A DNA stretch of 37,035 nucleotides from contig JAPKYR010000164.1 of assembly GCA_026394215.1 (NCBI GenBank), positions 1 to 37,035 of the forward strand. Direction: 5' to 3'. This DNA is from a bacterium (GTDB taxonomy: Bacteria > JAJVIF01 > JAPKYR01). The notes beneath the pieces were generated by a model. It did not search any database and was not told where the DNA came from. It was given only the letters and a program-made list of their open reading frames with translations. Position numbers and translations under genes: made by a program. This document shows positions 16,104 to 24,690 of the stretch, piece after piece (position 1 is the first letter of the stretch; every line of letters starts with the position of its first letter).

Positions 16104-17648
16104 TTACAACTCGCCGTACAATTTGGCAAGATCATCCAGTATATGCGGATCGGCAAGAACTTCCTTCAATGCTTTTCCGAGTCTCGCCGCGCCGTCGATA
16201 ATTTCCCCTTCCTCTAATAGACTCCAGCTCAACCTGAAACCCGACGCGTCCTGTTTGCCGGGCCAGAAGAAATTCGCGACAGCGAACTCAACTCCCCTCT
16301 CGCGGCAGTAATGATACAGCGCGAGCGATTTAACTTCCTTTGGCAGATTAACCCAGAGGCTGAAACCTCCCCTGGGTCTGGTCCATGTAATTTCTTTCGG
16401 AAAATGCTCATCCATTGCTTCAAGGAGGGCATCCCGACGCGCTTTATATATTCGCCGCGTCCGCCTTAAATGCTTGTCGAGATAACCCTTCAGGATAAAT
16501 TCGTGCATGATTACCTGCAGGAAAAAACTGTCGCCGCGATCGACGCCGCGTTTCATCCTGACAAGCGGGACCGCAAGTTTCGACGGCAGCGTCACCCACG
16601 CAAGCCTCAGTCCCGGAAGGAAGGCTTTCGAGAAACTCCCGATCCTAATGACAATGCCGTACTTATCGAGATTTTTCAGTGTGGGAACCTGCGCGCCGTC
16701 ATAGCGAAGGTCCTGCGCGTAGGAGTCTTCAATTATCGGGATTTTATTTGCCGCCGCGATATCAACCAACTGCTTTCGCCTTGCGACGGACATTACGGTT
16801 CCGGTGGGATTGTGGAAAGTCGGGATAGTAAAAATCGCGCCGATTTTGTGGCGCTTAACAATACCCTCGATTTTCTTGACCTCCATCCCGTTCGCATCGA
16901 CAGGCACGCCGTAATAAGGGATTTTACGCGCGATCAGGAGGTTCAGAATCGCGGCGTAGGTCGGCATTTCGACAATTACGCCATCGCCGGGTTTCAGGAG
17001 CAAATTTACCAGGAGGTTCAAGCCCTGCTGGAATCCGGATGTGATAACAACATCGTTCTGACCCGGCGCCATCGGAGTCCCGGACAATGCTTCCTTTTTT
17101 TCGAGCCATTCGACAAGGGGTTGGTATCCCTGAGGATGCCCATAGTCGAAGAAAAACGCCTTGGGGTCCCAGAGAAGCTGCTGAGTGATCTGTTTAATCT
17201 GCTCGAACGGGAAGAGCCGGGAATCGGGAAGAGCCTTTATAAAACTTATCGGTTTGGATTTCTGCTCGGTGGCTTTGCGCTGCGGAGGAAGAGAGAAAAA
17301 GTCGCCTGGAATATCGTATGGAGTCCAGTCCATCATCAAATCGCCGGTATCCGAACTGGTATCATTCTGGCTGGATGTAGATGGCCTTTGTTGCATTTTT
17401 TTCAGAGACGTCCTGTCGACAACAAAAATACCCGATTGCGGACGCGATTCAAGGTACTGGTCGGCGATCAGTTCCTGTGTGGCAATTAAGATGGTTTTGC
17501 GGGATACGTCAAGTTCTTCAGCTAAATCACGGGAAGAGGGGAGGCGAGTGCCGGCTGCGAGGAGGCCTGTATCGATGAGGCGGCGAACTTCGGCGATGAT
17601 TTGCCGATAGAGGGGGACAGGGGCGTTCTTGTCTATCTGGATACGCAT
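16104..17648 (-). CDS. MocR/PdxR-type regulator (GntR HTH plus aminotransferase fold)
   Basis: About 514 residues from the ATG at 17648. The N-terminal GntR-type winged helix (residues 1-75) shows PLYRQIIAEVRRLIDTGLL and GTRLPSSRDLAEELDVSRKT. An aminotransferase class I domain follows, with TSGFQQGLNLL, PTFHNPTGTVMS, EDSYAQDLRYDG and the PLP-binding Lys in GSFSKAFLPGLRLAW (near residue 338). Such proteins are usually PLP- or amino-acid-responsive transcription regulators of a nearby gene, often in vitamin B6 or amine metabolism. No such target is next to it here: downstream is a lipoprotein, and upstream a tRNA and a repeat. The ATG is preceded by GGGAGG at a rather long spacing. An upstream extension of 14 residues is open but lacks family sequence. 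Confidence 0.92.
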   Translation of the reverse strand: MRIQIDKNAPVPLYRQIIAEVRRLIDTGLLAAGTRLPSSRDLAEELDVSRKTILIATQELIADQYLESRPQSGIFVVDRTSLKKMQQRPSTSSQNDTSSDTGDLMMDWTPYDIPGDFFSLPPQRKATEQKSKPISFIKALPDSRLFPFEQIKQITQQLLWDPKAFFFDYGHPQGYQPLVEWLEKKEALSGTPMAPGQNDVVITSGFQQGLNLLVNLLLKPGDGVIVEMPTYAAILNLLIARKIPYYGVPVDANGMEVKKIEGIVKRHKIGAIFTIPTFHNPTGTVMSVARRKQLVDIAAANKIPIIEDSYAQDLRYDGAQVPTLKNLDKYGIVIRIGSFSKAFLPGLRLAWVTLPSKLAVPLVRMKRGVDRGDSFFLQVIMHEFILKGYLDKHLRRTRRIYKARRDALLEAMDEHFPKEITWTRPRGGFSLWVNLPKEVKSLALYHYCRERGVEFAVANFFWPGKQDASGFRLSWSLLEEGEIIDGAARLGKALKEVLADPHILDDLAKLYGEL

Positions 17649-17781
17649 TAAGCTACTCGCCTCCCCCTTACTTCTTACCGTTAATTGCACTCATAATATA
17701 TAGTAAAAGGTGAAAAGCGAAAATACCCAATTGGGTGCCTGTTTCAGGATACCAGTTTTTGGTGACTTTTGCAGTCTCTAT

Positions 17782-17848
17782 CGTGGCATGCGACTCTGGC
17801 GCATTGATATCTTGATTGAAAGATCATGCGCCGGAGTCGTATGCCACG
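17782..17848. repeat. REP-like inverted repeat, 22-bp arms
   Basis: CGTGGCATGCGACTCTGGCGCA at 17782-17803 pairs with 17827-17848 with two differences, both compatible with G-U pairs in RNA; the loop is 23 bases. It lies between the MocR gene and the tRNA-Trp promoter. The same sequence family occurs twice at 24574-24624. Confidence 0.8.
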
Positions 17849-17884
17849 GATTCATGCTATTTCTACAATTTAACCCTGATGGGA

Positions 17885-17913
17885 TTGACGAATATGTTAA
17901 AAAATCGTACATT
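17885..17913 (+). promoter_or_regulatory. Sigma70-like promoter for tRNA-Trp
   Basis: TTGACG at 17885-17890 and TACATT at 17908-17913 with a 17-bp spacer lie 48 bp before the mature tRNA 5' end. Confidence 0.6.
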
Positions 17914-17961
17914 TGAAAGCTGAGCTATCAAGGACCCTTCTTGAATGAAAGCAAAAATCGT

Positions 17962-18037
17962 AGGCCAGTAGCTCAATTGGCAGAGCGGCGGTCTCCAAAA
18001 CCGTAGGTTGAGGGTTCGATTCCTTCCTGGCCTACCA
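17962..18037 (+). tRNA. tRNA-Trp (anticodon CCA), with encoded 3' CCA
   Basis: The cloverleaf can be folded by eye. The acceptor stem AGGCCAG (17962-17968) pairs perfectly with CTGGCCT (18027-18033). The D stem is GCTC/GAGC, the anticodon stem GCGGT/ACCGT around the loop CTCCAAA, and the T stem GAGGG/CCTTC around TTCGATT. The discriminator base is A at 18034, whereas bacterial tRNA-Trp normally has G. CCA at 18035-18037 is encoded. Confidence 0.95.
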
Positions 18038-18049
18038 GCTTAGTTAACG

Positions 18050-18080
18050 ATACCCCCTTGATAAATCAAGGGGGTATTTT
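18050..18080 (+). terminator. Rho-independent terminator after tRNA-Trp
   Basis: A perfect 12-bp stem (ATACCCCCTTGA / TCAAGGGGGTAT) with loop TAAA is followed by TTT. It starts 13 bases after the tRNA CCA. Confidence 0.85.
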
Positions 18081-18154
18081 ACTGGTAAAGTGATAAATTA
18101 AGAGGGATTATACGTATATCCTGAACGATAAATCTTCACGAAAGGACAAATGAG

Positions 18155-20707
18155 ATGAATAACACAGTTCGCATTCCAGTATTTTTATTTTTTGTCATGC
18201 TCCTGTTATCAGGCATTGCATGCTCAAAAGGGCACTCTCCTGTTACATTACCGGATATTTCTCAAACGGAACAAATTTCCGCTCAAACTTCCACTGGTGG
18301 ACACCACCTGCTTTCTTACTCGATCATATTCGCTAATCCGGACACCATGGAATTTACTCTCGTACCGGCGAGGGCCATTTCAACCCATTTTAACATCCTT
18401 AACTGGCTTGAAAAGGATCCATGCACGGACTGCGTTACCATTACAAAAGTCCAGAAACTCCTCAATAACAACTTCCTGGTATCGCTCAGGTTTACGCATC
18501 CATTCCCGAGTACGAATGTTACCGCATTCGACGTCAGAGGAATAATGATGTTCCACGGCAGCCAGACCTACCCGGTCACCGGCCTGACCGCTTCGAACAT
18601 CTATAAGAACGATTCAGACCTGATGAATCCCGATGGATACACTGCGCTTTACAATTTCTCAACCGCCGGCCAGGGCTACGACGGTCTTCAGGGGTACCAG
18701 CAGGGCGATTTGGCATTCAGCATCCCCAACACCACAGTGAATGGCTACAAAATGTATTACTCGGATATTCCTTCTAATCTCCGACACTATTTCATCGCGG
18801 GATCACAGGTTACTGCCGACTTTGAGATTCACTTTTCAACAGGGACTGTCGCTCTTGGCTACGCGGTGGACGCCTCCTGGGCGATGCCATTCGTCATTCC
18901 GGTAACCGATCCCCTATCTCAGTTCCCCCCGGAAGCCAACTGTCCCGAACCATGGCAAGTAGTGGCCACCGAGGATCTCCTCTCCAATACTCTCACAAGC
19001 CTTGGCGGCAGCACTACAATCGCGATCGATGTATACGATTATCTGGGCATGGCAACTTACAAAACTCCGACTGTCGAATGCCCAGACCTGTTTACCGGCT
19101 TAATACCAGCAACTTTTGTAGAATCCTTGACGGATCATGACCGATGGACTGTGACTATCCCTAATTCAAACCTCGTACCCGGGGGACAGTACCGGGCACT
19201 TATAAAAGTTGAAGATAACGATAACGATACCGCCCCGTCATGGCTGGACCTGTCCACGTATCAGATAGTGACTTTAGCGGTTACGTCCCAGACCACCTTC
19301 GGTGGCTGGGCAGTCACTTTTGGCGGAGATGATTGGGATACTGCGTTATCTTCAGTTGCCGATTCCCAGGGAAACGTTTATGTAACCGGCGCCTTCTCCA
19401 CCACCTGCAATTTCGATCCCAATGGATCCGCTGTCAAAACAAGTCAAGGCGGGCGAGATGCATATCTTGCCAAGTACGATTCAAATGGAAATTTCGTATG
19501 GGTCAATACCTGGGGGGGCACAAACTGGGAAATGGGAGTTAATGTGGCATTGAACGGCGACGATGTGCTTTGTTATGGATATTACGAAGGTACTGTGGAT
19601 TTCTCAGGCGGCAGCGGGACAGATGTTCGCGAGGCAATAGGTAATATGGACTACTTTCTCTCATCGTACAACGCTTCGACCGGGGTTCGTAAATGGACAG
19701 CAACGTGGGGAAGCAACAATTACGACTATGCGAACGGATTGGGTGTCGATTTTGCAGGTAATATTTATCTTGGTGGAACGTTTGGCGGAAAATGTGATTT
19801 CGACCCCGGTTCGGCAAAATTCGAAGTAACCCCGATCGGATATGACGCATTCCTGTTAAAACTCAATAAAAACAGTGGTTTTCAATGGGTCCGCACATGG
19901 GGTGCAGACACGGGCGAGGACATGAAAGTTACCGACATCGCCACAACCCCGAGTGGTGAAACGTGGATGTGCGGTTATTTCTGGGATACTGCCGATTTCG
20001 ATCCCGGTGCCGGTATAGATATTCATACATCGACCGGGCAGGCAGACTGCTGGGCTTCCAGATTCGACCAGAACGGCAACTTTAAATGGGCTCGAACGTG
20101 GGGAAATCCAGATTCTGAGGATAAAGCATATGGAATCGAGCCTGACTTCGTGGGCAACAGCTATATCACGGGAGAATTTCGTAATACAGTCGATTTTGAC
20201 CCGGGAGCGGGTGTCCAGAATTTAGAGTCAGCCGGACTTCTCGATGCTTTCCTGCTCGAGCTTGACATAAGCGGTAATTATGTATGGTGCGGAGCCATGG
20301 GCGGGGAAGACGATGATTCCGGCCGCGGCGTTACCATCGAGTCCTTCGGAAATATTCTGGCAGTTGGCGAGTTCAGCGGCAATGCAAACGTCAGTCCTAC
20401 AGAAATACCAAGCTATCGGAACTCCAATGGCTCAAGTGATGTTTTCCTCAGCAAGATCTCGCAATCGCACGAATTTCTCTGGGGTGACGCGTGGGGGGGG
20501 ACAGACCAGGAACATTTCGATCTTTTGAACTGGTTCGAGTTTGGAAATCCAGTATCCGTTGACATTTTCGGGAAGGTCTATGTCTGCGGCGAGTTCTCCG
20601 ATGTTGTGAATTTCAATCCAAATAACGGCGATCCTGCCGATAATCACACCTCATCAGGTAGTTTTGATGCGTTTATTACAACTATCCCTCCGAACGGAAC
20701 CTGGTAG
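18155..20707 (+). CDS. Seven-blade SBBP-type beta-propeller lipoprotein
   Basis: An 850-residue lipoprotein with lipobox SGIAC near residue 23 and AAAGGA 8 bases before the ATG. The N-terminal domain, to about residue 380, carries motifs shared with the minus-strand paralog at 22000-24486: THFNILNWLEKDPCTDC, RFTHPFP, AFDVRGIMMF, NPDGYTALYNF, ALGYAVDASW and FPPEANCPEPW. From about 382 there are seven units of about 60-65 residues (GGWAVTFGG, FVWVNTWGG, KWTATWG, FQWVRTWG, FKWARTWG, YVWCGAMGG, FLWGDAWGG). Each has a conserved internal DxxGNxYxxG and usually FDP/FNP, the pattern of SBBP repeats. Seven units would close a beta-propeller. The protein is probably surface-exposed; ligand unknown. Confidence 0.85.
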   Translation: MNNTVRIPVFLFFVMLLLSGIACSKGHSPVTLPDISQTEQISAQTSTGGHHLLSYSIIFANPDTMEFTLVPARAISTHFNILNWLEKDPCTDCVTITKVQKLLNNNFLVSLRFTHPFPSTNVTAFDVRGIMMFHGSQTYPVTGLTASNIYKNDSDLMNPDGYTALYNFSTAGQGYDGLQGYQQGDLAFSIPNTTVNGYKMYYSDIPSNLRHYFIAGSQVTADFEIHFSTGTVALGYAVDASWAMPFVIPVTDPLSQFPPEANCPEPWQVVATEDLLSNTLTSLGGSTTIAIDVYDYLGMATYKTPTVECPDLFTGLIPATFVESLTDHDRWTVTIPNSNLVPGGQYRALIKVEDNDNDTAPSWLDLSTYQIVTLAVTSQTTFGGWAVTFGGDDWDTALSSVADSQGNVYVTGAFSTTCNFDPNGSAVKTSQGGRDAYLAKYDSNGNFVWVNTWGGTNWEMGVNVALNGDDVLCYGYYEGTVDFSGGSGTDVREAIGNMDYFLSSYNASTGVRKWTATWGSNNYDYANGLGVDFAGNIYLGGTFGGKCDFDPGSAKFEVTPIGYDAFLLKLNKNSGFQWVRTWGADTGEDMKVTDIATTPSGETWMCGYFWDTADFDPGAGIDIHTSTGQADCWASRFDQNGNFKWARTWGNPDSEDKAYGIEPDFVGNSYITGEFRNTVDFDPGAGVQNLESAGLLDAFLLELDISGNYVWCGAMGGEDDDSGRGVTIESFGNILAVGEFSGNANVSPTEIPSYRNSNGSSDVFLSKISQSHEFLWGDAWGGTDQEHFDLLNWFEFGNPVSVDIFGKVYVCGEFSDVVNFNPNNGDPADNHTSSGSFDAFITTIPPNGTW

Positions 20708-20761
20708 AAAACAGCGCGATTTGATTTATCGGGTCAAGGGTGCTGCAAATTCAATATTGAT

Positions 20762-20795
20762 GCCCTTTACAGCGATGTGAAGGGCTTTTGCTTTT
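20762..20795 (+). terminator. Rho-independent terminator after the propeller lipoprotein
   Basis: GCCCTTTAC (20762-20770) pairs with GTGAAGGGC (20777-20785), including one G-U pair, around the loop AGCGAT, followed by TTTTGCTTTT. It lies 55 bp after the stop codon. Confidence 0.8.
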
Positions 20796-20860
20796 CTGAA
20801 TATCCTGATCGATAAGACCAAGCCATTAAATATAATATTTACTTCCTGATTTTTTCTATT

Positions 20861-21811
20861 TTACCTGTCCTGCATGAACTGGCTGTGGGGAATCAGAAAC
20901 ACAAACACTGTTAACAGCAGAGACACCAGCGTCCAGATCGCGAATTTTCTCATTATTGAAGCATCTATCGTTTGTTTCAGGGTCTCTTTGTATGGTTTCA
21001 GGAAAGATAACAGGAGACCGGCATACGCGACAACCAGCAATACGGTCTTAGTGTCTGTGATATCGCCCAGATTTGTCAGCCCCTGTGTCGGCCACGGCAT
21101 AAATCCGGTTGCGAATGTGTACCATGTGACTGGAGGCCCGATTACTATTGTGCCTATGAAAAACGCCATACATCCCCAGAAAACCGATCGATATGCTTTT
21201 ATGAAATTAAATCTCGTGGGCTGGAAGAAAATGGTGAGCAGATAATAAAGGGCGTGATACATGAAAAGAAGAGCGCCGCAGGCAAGTACTATATGAGTGA
21301 CAAGTAAGGCTTTGCCGAACGGAACCTCCCTGATTACGCTGCCTTCATACGTCGTCCAGAAAAACTGCTTTGTCTCCTTGAAACCGCTGAACAGCCTCTC
21401 GAACCATTTCATATTTTTCCGGATTTCAAACTCCCTGCCTGTGCTGGTTTTCACATCGAGATAATAAAACCACCTGGTGCCCTTTTCTTCGAGCGGCGGA
21501 AGCAGGGCGATCCATTTTCCCGTCGGCACTCCCCCGAAATAGACCTGCTCGAACGCAAGCGGGGTGGGATCGCTGTATGTGTGCCTGCTGATCCATGCCG
21601 TCACCGATTCAGGCTTTTCGGGACCCATCTCGATAAAGCTGATCTCCAGAAAATGGTTGGATTTTATAAATTCGTCATCGTCCGGTACGAATACGTAGCC
21701 AAGGGGGGGCGAAATCTCCTTGTACATCTCGGGAGATATCATTTGCCCGATTCCGTACGCTATCGACGCGAAAGCTACAATAAGTGTAATAATAAGCGGC
21801 CAGTTACGCAT
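20861..21811 (-). CDS. Membrane protein of unknown function
   Basis: 316 residues. One hydrophobic helix at about 5-25 is followed by an extracytoplasmic beta-rich domain of about 130 residues (to about 155), then four more hydrophobic helices between about 168 and 310. The loop GPPVTWYTFATGFMPWPTQG followed by NLGDITDTKT is conspicuous: Pro, Trp, Gly and the acidic DxTDTKT would sit outside the membrane and look like a conserved functional loop. I do not recognise the family. The gene lies between two convergent paralogous propeller lipoproteins and shares the strand of the downstream-located one, with a 188-bp gap upstream. No clear Shine-Dalgarno precedes the ATG at 21811. Confidence 0.7.
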   Translation of the reverse strand: MRNWPLIITLIVAFASIAYGIGQMISPEMYKEISPPLGYVFVPDDDEFIKSNHFLEISFIEMGPEKPESVTAWISRHTYSDPTPLAFEQVYFGGVPTGKWIALLPPLEEKGTRWFYYLDVKTSTGREFEIRKNMKWFERLFSGFKETKQFFWTTYEGSVIREVPFGKALLVTHIVLACGALLFMYHALYYLLTIFFQPTRFNFIKAYRSVFWGCMAFFIGTIVIGPPVTWYTFATGFMPWPTQGLTNLGDITDTKTVLLVVAYAGLLLSFLKPYKETLKQTIDASIMRKFAIWTLVSLLLTVFVFLIPHSQFMQDR

Positions 21812-21910
21812 GATGATTCATTTCGGTATAGAATGTCAGTTACTCAAAACTAATAGCCTTATTTTACCATTTAACCACAGGAAATTATAAGGGGCATGCA
21901 AGTGTATCCC

Positions 21911-21940
21911 TAAAAATGCCGCCCGTCATATTGGGCAGGC
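21911..21940 (-). terminator. Possible terminator of the minus-strand propeller gene
   Basis: On the minus strand CTGCCC pairs with GGGCGG (one wobble) around an 8-base loop and is followed by CATTTTTAG, about 60 bp after the stop codon at 22000. The stem is short. Confidence 0.4.
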
Positions 21941-21999
21941 GTAACCACATATCTCATTCTGCAACGCCGGATTGCTTACAGTGGAATCGATACGAAGTT

Positions 22000-24486
22000 T
22001 TACCAATAACCGTCGGGACGCAGCTTCATGATGTATCCTGCATGCGATTGAGGGGCAGAAAGCAGGTATTCAGCCAAACCCGGGTCAAAATCGATTGTTC
22101 CAATGAAATATCCGCAGAGAATCGAAGAGCCGATGTCGTCGAAAACCGAATCATTGCAGTGTTCCCAGGTATCATGACCGGTCCAGGTTCGCCCCCAAAT
22201 GTATTCACCGGAGGGGCCAAGCTTCAGCGCAAACATATCCTCGTGATCGTCGCAGGTTTTCATATCCACTCCAGGACCTGGATCGAAGTCAATGCTGCCA
22301 TAGAATTCTCCGGTAATTACGACATCTCCAGCATCGCTCACAGCAACTGACTTTTGTAAAGCGTGACTGGGAGAGGATCCATAGTTCTGGACGAACAGGT
22401 GATTGCCTTCCGAATCGAACCTTGTAATAAATAATTTACCGTCCGCGGGATCCTTGGAGTCGATATCCGGTCCGGGATCGAAATCCGCGACAGAATAAAA
22501 ATCTCCGATAATGCATGTATTTCCGTACGAGTCGCATGTAATATCCGTGATGTGGTCGTCGCTATATCCTCCAAAAGTACGGCACCAGATAAAATTACCA
22601 TCCTTATTATACTTGCTGAGATAGATATCCTGTGAATCGCCATATGATGTATGTATTTCCTCACCCGGACCGGGGTCAAAATCAACAGTAAAATAATAAC
22701 CGCCTGTAACATAAACGTATCCGGAATTATCGGCGGCAACACCCATTGCTCTCTCATCTTCGGAATTTCCCCACGACCTGACCCAATTCAAACCACCCTC
22801 GGTGTCATATCGCCTGAGAAACGCATCGTTATTCTCATTCAGCCCCACCATATATATTCCCCCCGGTTCGGATGGAGACCAGCAAGCCCCTTCGCAAATT
22901 TCAACGCCAATTGCCCCGGAGGTTACAGCCCACTGATATACGCCATTTGAATTGAATTTTGAAAGGTAGAGATCTGTGACGAATCCGGTATCAACCGTTG
23001 AATGTTCATCGACGCCGGGGCCGGGGTCAAAGTCAACTGAGCCGTAAAAGAATCCGGCAAGATACACACTCCCATAGCTGTCAACGACGACCTCTTCTGC
23101 CGTATCGGGTCCACTATGCCCGAAGCTTACACCCCATCGATATAGCCCATCCGGGTCAAACTTAATCAGGAATACGTCGCCATCTCCTCCTCCATTATGT
23201 GCATCGACCCCCGGTCCCGGGTCGAAATCCATATTGCCATAAACCGTACCAGAACAGAAAATATTTCCATTCAAATCCCTTGCTATATGTTTAACAATAG
23301 TCCAGCCGGTAGGATCCTGACCACCCCATGACACAACCCATCCGGGAGAGCCGGAAGTTTCTCCGATTTCCAGCCGCGCAAGCTGGTATGCGAGAATATT
23401 GCCGTGGATTGGATCCGGCTCGTCTCCTATGACGCGAACCATCAGCCCGAATTCCCCTTCGCTTGAAGCATTCTCATTAGTAACTGATGCGGTGAAAAAT
23501 CCGATATTGGCTCCCTGTCCCCCGGTTTGAACCATGTCAATCAGTCCATCGAAAACATAAGGCGCATACAGTTGGACGGAGGAAACCGTGTCGATTCCCT
23601 GGTGGTCATATACTGCCACATTGACGATCACAAAACTGCCCGGTAATGTATCCAAAGCACCATCGACATCCACATCGATCCTGTAAGGTTCAAGGCAGTT
23701 CGCTTCGGGCGGAAAATCCACCTCCGGATCCGTAACGTCCCCGCCGGTCGGACTCCATGCCGCATCTATCGCATAGCCAAAAGCCAGAGGTCCGTCGGGG
23801 AGATGAACATCCAGAGTCTGAACACTGCTGCTCCCCGATGTAAGCATACGCCTGGGGCTTGCCTTCTGGTAAGCGACAAATGGGTTTAAAGTGGCATCCA
23901 GCAGACCGTTAATCTGGTACTTGCCGGGTGTATATTTCAATAAGGGAGATACCGGCGCATCCTGGGGATAATCGACAGGATTGAACAGGTCCGTGTATCC
24001 ATCCGGGTTTAACAAAACCAGCGAATCCGGACCCATCGTCAGGTATTGCCAGAAGGCCGGAAAAAATGTATCCGCTTTTGTGATTACGATCCCCCTTGGA
24101 TCGAAACAAGTCAACTCAGGTATGCCCGGAAACGGATGTGTGATCCGCATATCTACGGTAATTTCATTTGGTGAGATGATCGCCACATTCTGAAGGGTCA
24201 GGCAATCATTGCACGGAGCGTTTTCCATGAAATAAACAAGGTTGAAATGACTTGCCCCGGAATGCCGGGGAATTGCCTCAACGGAAGTTCTGTCGGCATT
24301 GATACTGATTTCCCAGAGCCCCAGCAATCCCCGATTGGTATAATTTTCAGATGTGAGACCGCCAGTACCGCCGAAATTCTGCTCCGGAAGCTCATCAGGC
24401 GTTGCTGGATTAATCCCGCTGCCGGAAGAACATCCGGAAAAGACAATTAATATAAATGCCATCACGGCAGGAAATATTCTACACAT
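22000..24486 (-). CDS. Seven-blade SBBP-type beta-propeller lipoprotein, paralog
   Basis: An 828-residue lipoprotein (lipobox IVFSGC, Cys19) with GGGAGG about 10 bases before the ATG at 24486. The N-terminal domain shares, in the same order as in the plus-strand paralog, SHFNLVYFMENAPCNDC, RITHPFP, CFDPRGIVI, NPDGYTDLFNP, AFGYAIDAAW and FPPEANCLEPY. From about residue 380 come seven SBBP-type units (WVVSWGG, YRWGVSFG, YQWAVTSG, LNWVRSWG, FIWCRTFGG, LFVQNYG, YIWGRTW). Most contain an almost invariant DFDPGPGVD, an acidic loop that may bind calcium; the third unit lacks it. It is likely surface-exposed. It is encoded opposite to its paralog with the unknown membrane protein between them. Confidence 0.85.
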   Translation of the reverse strand: MCRIFPAVMAFILIVFSGCSSGSGINPATPDELPEQNFGGTGGLTSENYTNRGLLGLWEISINADRTSVEAIPRHSGASHFNLVYFMENAPCNDCLTLQNVAIISPNEITVDMRITHPFPGIPELTCFDPRGIVITKADTFFPAFWQYLTMGPDSLVLLNPDGYTDLFNPVDYPQDAPVSPLLKYTPGKYQINGLLDATLNPFVAYQKASPRRMLTSGSSSVQTLDVHLPDGPLAFGYAIDAAWSPTGGDVTDPEVDFPPEANCLEPYRIDVDVDGALDTLPGSFVIVNVAVYDHQGIDTVSSVQLYAPYVFDGLIDMVQTGGQGANIGFFTASVTNENASSEGEFGLMVRVIGDEPDPIHGNILAYQLARLEIGETSGSPGWVVSWGGQDPTGWTIVKHIARDLNGNIFCSGTVYGNMDFDPGPGVDAHNGGGDGDVFLIKFDPDGLYRWGVSFGHSGPDTAEEVVVDSYGSVYLAGFFYGSVDFDPGPGVDEHSTVDTGFVTDLYLSKFNSNGVYQWAVTSGAIGVEICEGACWSPSEPGGIYMVGLNENNDAFLRRYDTEGGLNWVRSWGNSEDERAMGVAADNSGYVYVTGGYYFTVDFDPGPGEEIHTSYGDSQDIYLSKYNKDGNFIWCRTFGGYSDDHITDITCDSYGNTCIIGDFYSVADFDPGPDIDSKDPADGKLFITRFDSEGNHLFVQNYGSSPSHALQKSVAVSDAGDVVITGEFYGSIDFDPGPGVDMKTCDDHEDMFALKLGPSGEYIWGRTWTGHDTWEHCNDSVFDDIGSSILCGYFIGTIDFDPGLAEYLLSAPQSHAGYIMKLRPDGYW

Positions 24487-24573
24487 GCCCTAGGGCCTCC
24501 CTGAGAAACAGGACTGTGTGCTATCCGCTATCTATTACTCATATTATATCACTCAAGAAGGCCACCGCCTCAC

Positions 24574-24624
24574 GCGCCAGAGTCGCGTGCTACGGAATCC
24601 TTGCGCCAGAGTCGCAAGCCACGG
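24574..24624. repeat. REP-like unit, two direct copies
   Basis: GCGCCAGAGTCGCGTGCTACGG at 24574-24595 and GCGCCAGAGTCGCAAGCCACGG at 24603-24624 start 29 bp apart. Both match the arms of the inverted repeat at 17782-17848 (consensus of the other strand CCGTGGCWTGCGACTCTGGCGC). They lie in the divergent gap between the propeller lipoprotein and the zinc-ribbon gene. Confidence 0.75.
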
Positions 24625-24690
24625 TTTATGAATGGTATAATCACATCCTGACCGGAAAATTCTTTTATTTCAAATCTCAGGAGTTCGATA

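Noticed and set aside
16470-17489. Long open frame of 339 codons on the plus strand
   Set aside because: It lies entirely antisense to the well-supported MocR-type regulator, and its protein shows no domain.
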